From positions 1-8,647 of the forward strand of contig USKR01000034.1 in assembly GCA_900555215.1 (NCBI GenBank): DNA of 8,647 nucleotides. Reading direction: 5' to 3'. This document shows, in pieces, positions 5,375-8,647 of this stretch. The DNA is from an uncultured Ruminococcus sp. (lineage in GTDB: Bacteria; Bacillota; Clostridia; Lachnospirales; Lachnospiraceae). The translations under genes were made by a program, and so were the position numbers. Position 1 is the first letter of the stretch. The number at the start of each line of letters is the position of its first letter. The notes beneath the pieces were generated by a model that worked only from the letters and a program-made list of their open reading frames with translations, was not told where the DNA came from and did no database searches.

Positions 5375-6322
5375 TCATCCAAGTCCGATCTCACCCAATA
5401 CGCCTTTCAGCTCTTCCGCAGATTCTCTCAACTTCTTTGTCTCCTCTTCATCAAAATTAATTTCCAGCACCTGCTCTGCGCCTCCCCGTCCGATCACCGA
5501 TGGTATGCTCAGGCACAAGCCTGACAGCCCGTACTCGCCATTTAATGAAACCGATACAGGCGCCACTGTATGGCTGTCCCTTACGATCGCCTCCGCAATC
5601 TTTGCGGCTGCCATGCCTATTCCATAATAAGTTGCTCCTTTTCGTTCGATGATCTCATAAGCGCTGTCCCGCACCGCGTGATAGATCTCATCTTTTTCTT
5701 TTTTAAAATCTTTGTATCCCTTCATCTGAGCGAATTCTTCCAGACCGATCCCGTAAATATTTGCGCAGCTCCATACAGCGAGTTCACTGTCACCGTGTTC
5801 TCCTGCGATAAACGCATGCACATTTCTGCTGTCCACATTCAGTTTCTCACTGATCAGATACTTCAGCCTGGCGGTATCAAGCACTGTTCCGGAGCCTATG
5901 ACCCTCTCCTTGGGAAATCCTGATTCCTTCAGCGCCACCTGCGTCAGAATGTCTACCGGATTGGAAACAATAAGAAGAATTCCCTCGCATTTCACCCTCT
6001 TGATCTCGGAAATAATCATTTTCATGATCTTTGCATTTTTGTGTACCAGGTCCAGCCTTGTCTCACCCGGTTTCTGGTTAGCTCCCGCGGTAATGATCAC
6101 CACGGATGCATCCGCTATGTCCTCATAAGTCCCGGCATAGATATCCATTGCATGTGCAAATGGCAGTCCGTGACTGATGTCCATAGCCTCGCCCTCTGCT
6201 TTCGGATGATTGGCGTCCAGCAGGACCATCTCCGAAAACATTCCTTTCTGCATAAGCGTATACGCAATAGTTGAACCTACAAATCCGCATCCTATCACCG
6301 CTGCTTTCTGTATATTTACCAT
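5375..6322 (-). CDS. ldh: L-lactate dehydrogenase, 315 aa
   Basis: A cytoplasmic NAD-dependent enzyme that reduces pyruvate to L-lactate, re-oxidising NADH in fermentation. The Rossmann motif is GCGFVG (11-16), and D36 at the end of strand two favours NAD over NADP. The substrate loop reads ANQKPGETR (81-89); Q83 at the discriminating site indicates lactate rather than malate dehydrogenase. Catalytic residues are D149, R152 (DTAR) and H176 (GEHGDSE). H169 matches the fructose-bisphosphate site of bacillary enzymes, while the partner Arg is K154 here, so allosteric activation is uncertain. Length is normal. AAGGAGGAG lies about 9 bases ahead of the ATG. It is a single-gene unit, convergent with the DtxR-family gene and divergent from ferritin, with its own promoter. 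Confidence 0.95.
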   Translation of the reverse strand: MVNIQKAAVIGCGFVGSTIAYTLMQKGMFSEMVLLDANHPKAEGEAMDISHGLPFAHAMDIYAGTYEDIADASVVIITAGANQKPGETRLDLVHKNAKIMKMIISEIKRVKCEGILLIVSNPVDILTQVALKESGFPKERVIGSGTVLDTARLKYLISEKLNVDSRNVHAFIAGEHGDSELAVWSCANIYGIGLEEFAQMKGYKDFKKEKDEIYHAVRDSAYEIIERKGATYYGIGMAAAKIAEAIVRDSHTVAPVSVSLNGEYGLSGLCLSIPSVIGRGGAEQVLEINFDEEETKKLRESAEELKGVLGEIGLG

Positions 6323-6356
6323 ATGTGTTCTCCTCCTTTTTTTAGCCTATTTAATT

Positions 6357-6373
6357 CCTAGTATTTTACTAGG
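6357..6373 (-). promoter_or_regulatory. Palindrome/hairpin in the ldh leader
   Basis: CCTAGTA, 3 bases, TACTAGG: a perfect 7-3-7 inverted repeat lying about 10-26 bases downstream of the expected ldh start point and 34 bases ahead of the ATG. It may be a repressor site acting as a roadblock, or a 5' mRNA hairpin that slows decay. It does not match the Rex box (TTGTGA-N6-TCACAA) or a cre site. Confidence 0.5.
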
Positions 6374-6389
6374 GATTATTCACTTCTTT

Positions 6390-6417
6390 ATTATATAGTT
6401 GTTTCCTGAAAATACAA
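6390..6417 (-). promoter_or_regulatory. Promoter of ldh
   Basis: On the minus strand TTGTAT (6417-6412) and a perfect TATAAT (6395-6390) are separated by 16 bases. Transcription would start near 6383, leaving a leader of about 60 bases containing the hairpin at 6357-6373. Confidence 0.65.
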
Positions 6418-6429
6418 GTCCCTTTCAGG
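6405..6429. repeat. Inverted repeat flanking the ldh -35 box
   Basis: CCTGAAA (6405-6411), 11 bases, TTTCAGG (6423-6429). The gap contains the -35 (6412-6417) of the ldh promoter, so a dimeric regulator bound here would block or contact RNA polymerase. No known regulator is assigned. Confidence 0.4.
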
Positions 6430-6532
6430 TATTTTTTCCCATACAATCTCAGCTCTGTTTTTTACGAACCCTTTCACCGCACATTTTCACTTATGGCAGG
6501 GGATTTTCCAAACTCTATTTGCATTAAGCCCA

Positions 6533-6561
6533 TTGTTTTTCTTTCTTTACAGGCTTATACT
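6533..6561 (+). promoter_or_regulatory. Promoter of the ferritin gene
   Basis: TTGTTT (6533-6538), a 17-base spacer and TATACT (6556-6561). Transcription would start about 35 bases ahead of the ATG at 6603. Confidence 0.6.
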
Positions 6562-6568
6562 GTATAAG
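6554..6568. promoter_or_regulatory. 7-1-7 palindrome over the ferritin promoter -10
   Basis: CTTATAC-T-GTATAAG, a perfect 7-1-7 inverted repeat covering the -10. The geometry matches that of Fur and PerR boxes, though the half-site differs from the usual TGATAAT or TTATAAT. It is a candidate site for an iron or oxidative-stress regulator of the Fur family (inference). Confidence 0.5.
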
Positions 6569-6602
6569 GATTAAGCAAATTTATGAAAGGAGTACTATAC
6601 AT

Positions 6603-7115
6603 ATGTTAAACGAAAAAGTAGCTGAACTTTTAAACACACAGGTCAATAAGGAGTTTTACTCCGCTTATCTGTATCTTGCATTTTCAAATTATTTTTCTGA
6701 GGAAGGCCTTGACGGATTTGCGAACTGGTATCAGATCCAGGCACAGGAAGAAAGAGATCACGCAATGCTCTTTGTACAGTACATGCAGAACAATGACGCC
6801 AGGATCACATTCGAAGCGATCGAAAAGCCGGAATTCTCAGCAGAAAAGCATATCGATGTCCTGAACGCCGGCCTGAAGCATGAGCGTTATGTAACGGGCC
6901 TCATCAACAATATTTACGGAACAGCCTATGAAATTAAAGACTTCCGCACCATGCAGTTCCTTGACTGGTTCGTCAAAGAACAGGGCGAGGAAGAGACAAA
7001 CGCGAACGACCTGATCAAAAAGATGGAACTGTTCGGATCCGATCCGAAGAGCCTGTACCTGCTCGACCAGGAAATGGCGGCACGCACATATGCCGCACCA
7101 TCCCTCGTACTGTAA
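6603..7115 (+). CDS. ftnA: Bacterial non-haem ferritin
   Basis: An iron-storage protein of 170 aa that oxidises Fe(II) and stores it as a mineral inside a 24-subunit cage. The ferroxidase centre is complete and in E. coli FtnA numbering: E17, E50, H53, E94, Q127, E130, and the third-iron-site residues E49, E126 and E129 are present as well. The four-helix bundle layout is normal, with NKEFYSAYLYLAFSNYF (helix A), FANWYQIQAQEERDHAMLF (B), HIDVLNAGLKHERYVTGLINNIYG (C), MQFLDWFVKEQGEEETNANDLIKKM (D) and a short fifth helix region. AAAGGAG (6586-6592) lies 10 bases ahead of the ATG. It has its own promoter and a palindrome over the -10, and stands alone. It probably buffers iron brought in by the neighbouring Feo system. 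Confidence 0.95.
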   Translation: MLNEKVAELLNTQVNKEFYSAYLYLAFSNYFSEEGLDGFANWYQIQAQEERDHAMLFVQYMQNNDARITFEAIEKPEFSAEKHIDVLNAGLKHERYVTGLINNIYGTAYEIKDFRTMQFLDWFVKEQGEEETNANDLIKKMELFGSDPKSLYLLDQEMAARTYAAPSLVL

Positions 7116-7181
7116 ATCTGTATTTGCGGGGGAGCCACTGTTAGAGTAAAACGTCCGGCTCCCCCGCAAATTACAGATTTA
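7113..7181. terminator. Long inverted repeat holding both stop codons of convergent genes
   Basis: TAAATCTGT (7113-7121) and ATTTGCGGGGGAGCC (7122-7136) pair with GGCTCCCCCGCAAAT (7157-7171) and ACAGATTTA (7173-7181): 24 bp with only one bulged T (7172) and a 20-base loop. The outer left arm starts with the ferritin TAA, and the outer right arm ends with the TTA that is the symporter stop. It most likely terminates both transcripts, although no clean T-run follows the GC-rich core on either side. Confidence 0.75.
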
Positions 7182-8647
7182 CTCCTGCAGGGAATGTTTC
7201 TTCGTGATGGTCACTTTTTCTTCATAGCACTCGAACACTTCCTGTACTTTTTCTTTCTTCAGCTTCGGCGTGATCAGGCTGACCACCGGCACTACGATGA
7301 GACCTGCTACCATTGCCGCTGCGCCCGCGTTGATCGGGGATTCGATGTATCCGATAAACATATTGGACACAGTCAGCCCCACTCCTGCGATGAACCCTGC
7401 CCACACGCCTGCCCGGGTCACGCCCTTCCAGTACAGCCCGTAGAGGAACGGCGCCAGGAAGGCTCCTGCCAGCGCTCCCCAGGAGATCCCCATGAGCTGC
7501 GCGATAAATGTAGGCGGGTCAAGTGCGATGACAACGGATATCACGATGAAGAACACGATCAGCGCCTGCATGGTGATGATCTGCTTCTTTTCTGTCATGT
7601 TTTTCATCACATTGTCCTTCAGAAGATCCAGTGTCAGAGTAGAACTGGATGTCAGCACCAGCGATGACAGCGTGGACATGGATGCCGAGAGGACAAGTAC
7701 GACCACGATCCCGATCAGGATGTCCGGCAGGGCTGAGAGCATATGCGGGATAATGCTGTCGTACACAACTGCCCCTGTCGCCTTGTCGTAGATCTCCGGG
7801 CCGTCGAAAAGCCGCCCGAACCCGCCGAGGAAATAGCATCCTCCTGATACTACAACAGCAAAAAGCGTAGAGATCACGGTACCTGTGTTAATGGATTTCT
7901 CATCCTTGATGGCATAGAACTTTCCGATCATCTGAGGCAGTCCCCATGTTCCCAGGGAAGTGAGGATCACAACCCCGAGAAGGTTTATGGGATCCGGGCC
8001 GAAGAAAGAGGTAAACGCGCCCGGCTGTACCTGTGTCACTGCCACATCGCTTGGGATCTGAGACATCTCAGAGATCGCGTTCATAAATCCGCCCTGACCG
8101 CTCAGCACTGCGGCCACTACTGCCACGATCCCGATCAGCATGATGATCCCCTGGATAAAATCATTGATCGCTGTTGCCATATATCCGCCCAGTATCACAT
8201 AAATCGCCGTAAATGCCGCCATCACGATCACACACCATGTATACGGGATGTTGAACGCCATCTCAAACAGCCTGGAGAGCCCGTTGTACACGGACGCTGT
8301 ATACGGGATCAGGAATACGAACACGATCACAGATGCTGTGACCTTCAGTGCCTTGCTGTCATATCTCTGTCCGAAGAAATCCGGCATCGTCCTGGATCCG
8401 AGGTGCTGTGTCATGACCTTGGTCCTGCGCCCCAGTACGACCCAGGCAAGCAGGCTTCCCAGCACAGCGTTCCCAATGCCGATCCATGTGCTTGCGATCC
8501 CGTATTTCCATCCGAACTGCCCTGCATATCCGACGAATACAACCGCCGAAAAATAGGACGTACCGTATGCGAACGCAGTGAGCCAGGGTCCTACAGACCT
8601 TCCCCCGAGCACAAACCCGTCCACACTGGCAGTATGGCGTCTGGAAT
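7179..8647 (-). CDS. Sodium:solute symporter (SSS family), 5'-truncated by window edge
   Basis: A membrane carrier that couples uptake of an organic solute to Na+ entry (LeuT-like fold). The frame is open to the edge of the window (SRRHTASVDGFVLGGRSVGPW...), so the GTG at 8624 is an internal Val codon and the first helix is missing. Visible are the typical LGGRS-x-GPWLTAFAYGTSYFSAVVFVG region, the GGYMATAINDFIQG segment, TWGLPQMIGKFYAIKDEKSI (akin to the GQPHxxxRFMA motif), and MSTLSSLVLTSSSTLTLDL, whose Ser/Thr residues match the Na2 site of the family. About twelve membrane helices remain. The C-terminal tail is short and charged. The substrate is not evident; proline, pantothenate and similar solutes are family precedents. 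It converges on ferritin and has no obvious functional link to iron. Confidence 0.92.
   Translation of the reverse strand, partial: SRRHTASVDGFVLGGRSVGPWLTAFAYGTSYFSAVVFVGYAGQFGWKYGIASTWIGIGNAVLGSLLAWVVLGRRTKVMTQHLGSRTMPDFFGQRYDSKALKVTASVIVFVFLIPYTASVYNGLSRLFEMAFNIPYTWCVIVMAAFTAIYVILGGYMATAINDFIQGIIMLIGIVAVVAAVLSGQGGFMNAISEMSQIPSDVAVTQVQPGAFTSFFGPDPINLLGVVILTSLGTWGLPQMIGKFYAIKDEKSINTGTVISTLFAVVVSGGCYFLGGFGRLFDGPEIYDKATGAVVYDSIIPHMLSALPDILIGIVVVLVLSASMSTLSSLVLTSSSTLTLDLLKDNVMKNMTEKKQIITMQALIVFFIVISVVIALDPPTFIAQLMGISWGALAGAFLAPFLYGLYWKGVTRAGVWAGFIAGVGLTVSNMFIGYIESPINAGAAAMVAGLIVVPVVSLITPKLKKEKVQEVFECYEEKVTITKKHSLQE

Noticed and set aside
6323..6602. Rex box or cre site in the ldh-ferritin intergenic region
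   Set aside because: No TTGTGA-N6-TCACAA and no sequence with the central CG of a cre site was found; only the two dyads and the ferritin palindrome stand out.
7194..7667. 157-residue plus-strand open frame opposite the symporter
   Set aside because: His/Arg/Asp-rich antisense reading of a membrane protein gene, no recognisable fold or start signals.
8622..8624. GTG as the symporter start codon
   Set aside because: The frame stays open to the window edge with SRRHTAS, matching the usual sequence after the first helix of this family; the real start lies outside.
1..8647. CRISPR arrays, tRNA or rRNA genes, insertion sequences
   Set aside because: No regularly spaced direct repeats, no cloverleaf or rRNA-like stretches and no transposase or integrase frames were seen on either strand.

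Overview
The window looks like a stretch of chromosome from a low-to-mid GC anaerobic Firmicute, most likely a gut Lachnospiraceae-type Clostridium. The reasons are the strong AAGGAGG-like ribosome sites, sigma-A promoters, a clostridial-type FeoB, an ABC-2 permease of the MKGxxxKDLY type, an L-lactate dehydrogenase and a bacterial ferritin of the FtnA type. The species-level guess is inference from protein style. No mobile element, CRISPR array, tRNA or rRNA was seen.

Layout. Positions 1-1472 (+) hold the end of an ABC exporter pair: a 5'-truncated ATPase and its six-helix permease, with overlapping stop and start codons. A strong hairpin (1507-1542) separates them from a minus-strand ferrous iron operon. 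In transcription order this runs feoA (4692-4480), feoB (4395-2587), a small membrane protein joining a FeoB-associated Cys-rich segment to a heavy-metal-associated (HMA) domain (2337-1963), and a Fur-family regulator (1946-1545). A short DtxR-family regulator (4931-5290, +) is divergent from the feo operon. Its 3' end faces ldh (6322-5375, -) across a Rho-independent terminator. Divergent from ldh is a ferritin gene (6603-7115, +). Ferritin converges on a Na+/solute symporter (8647-7179, -, truncated at its 5' end by the window edge), and a long inverted repeat contains both stop codons.

How it fits together. The centre of the window is an iron homeostasis cluster: Fe(II) import (FeoA, FeoB, Cys/HMA accessory protein), iron storage (ferritin) and two candidate metal regulators from different families (DtxR and Fur). 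The feo promoter can be read directly (TTGACA, 17 bp, TAAACT), and its -10 lies inside the perfect palindrome TAGTTTAAACTA. A second TTAG-N6-CTAA dyad lies just ahead of feoB. The simplest model is repression of feo by the divergent DtxR-like protein when iron is sufficient. Ferritin has its own 7-1-7 palindrome over its -10, and ldh has two dyads around its promoter.

Main anomaly. feoB is broken near its 3' end. The reading frame stops after residue 602, just past the conserved SEMKSGKW stretch, while the expected last two membrane helices (starting ATGYTVAFLVYQ) continue in another frame to 2423. Compared with remembered FeoB homologues, roughly nine codons and part of a tenth are missing at the junction. 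This looks like a small out-of-frame deletion, a misassembly, or a split FeoB, rather than a homopolymer error.
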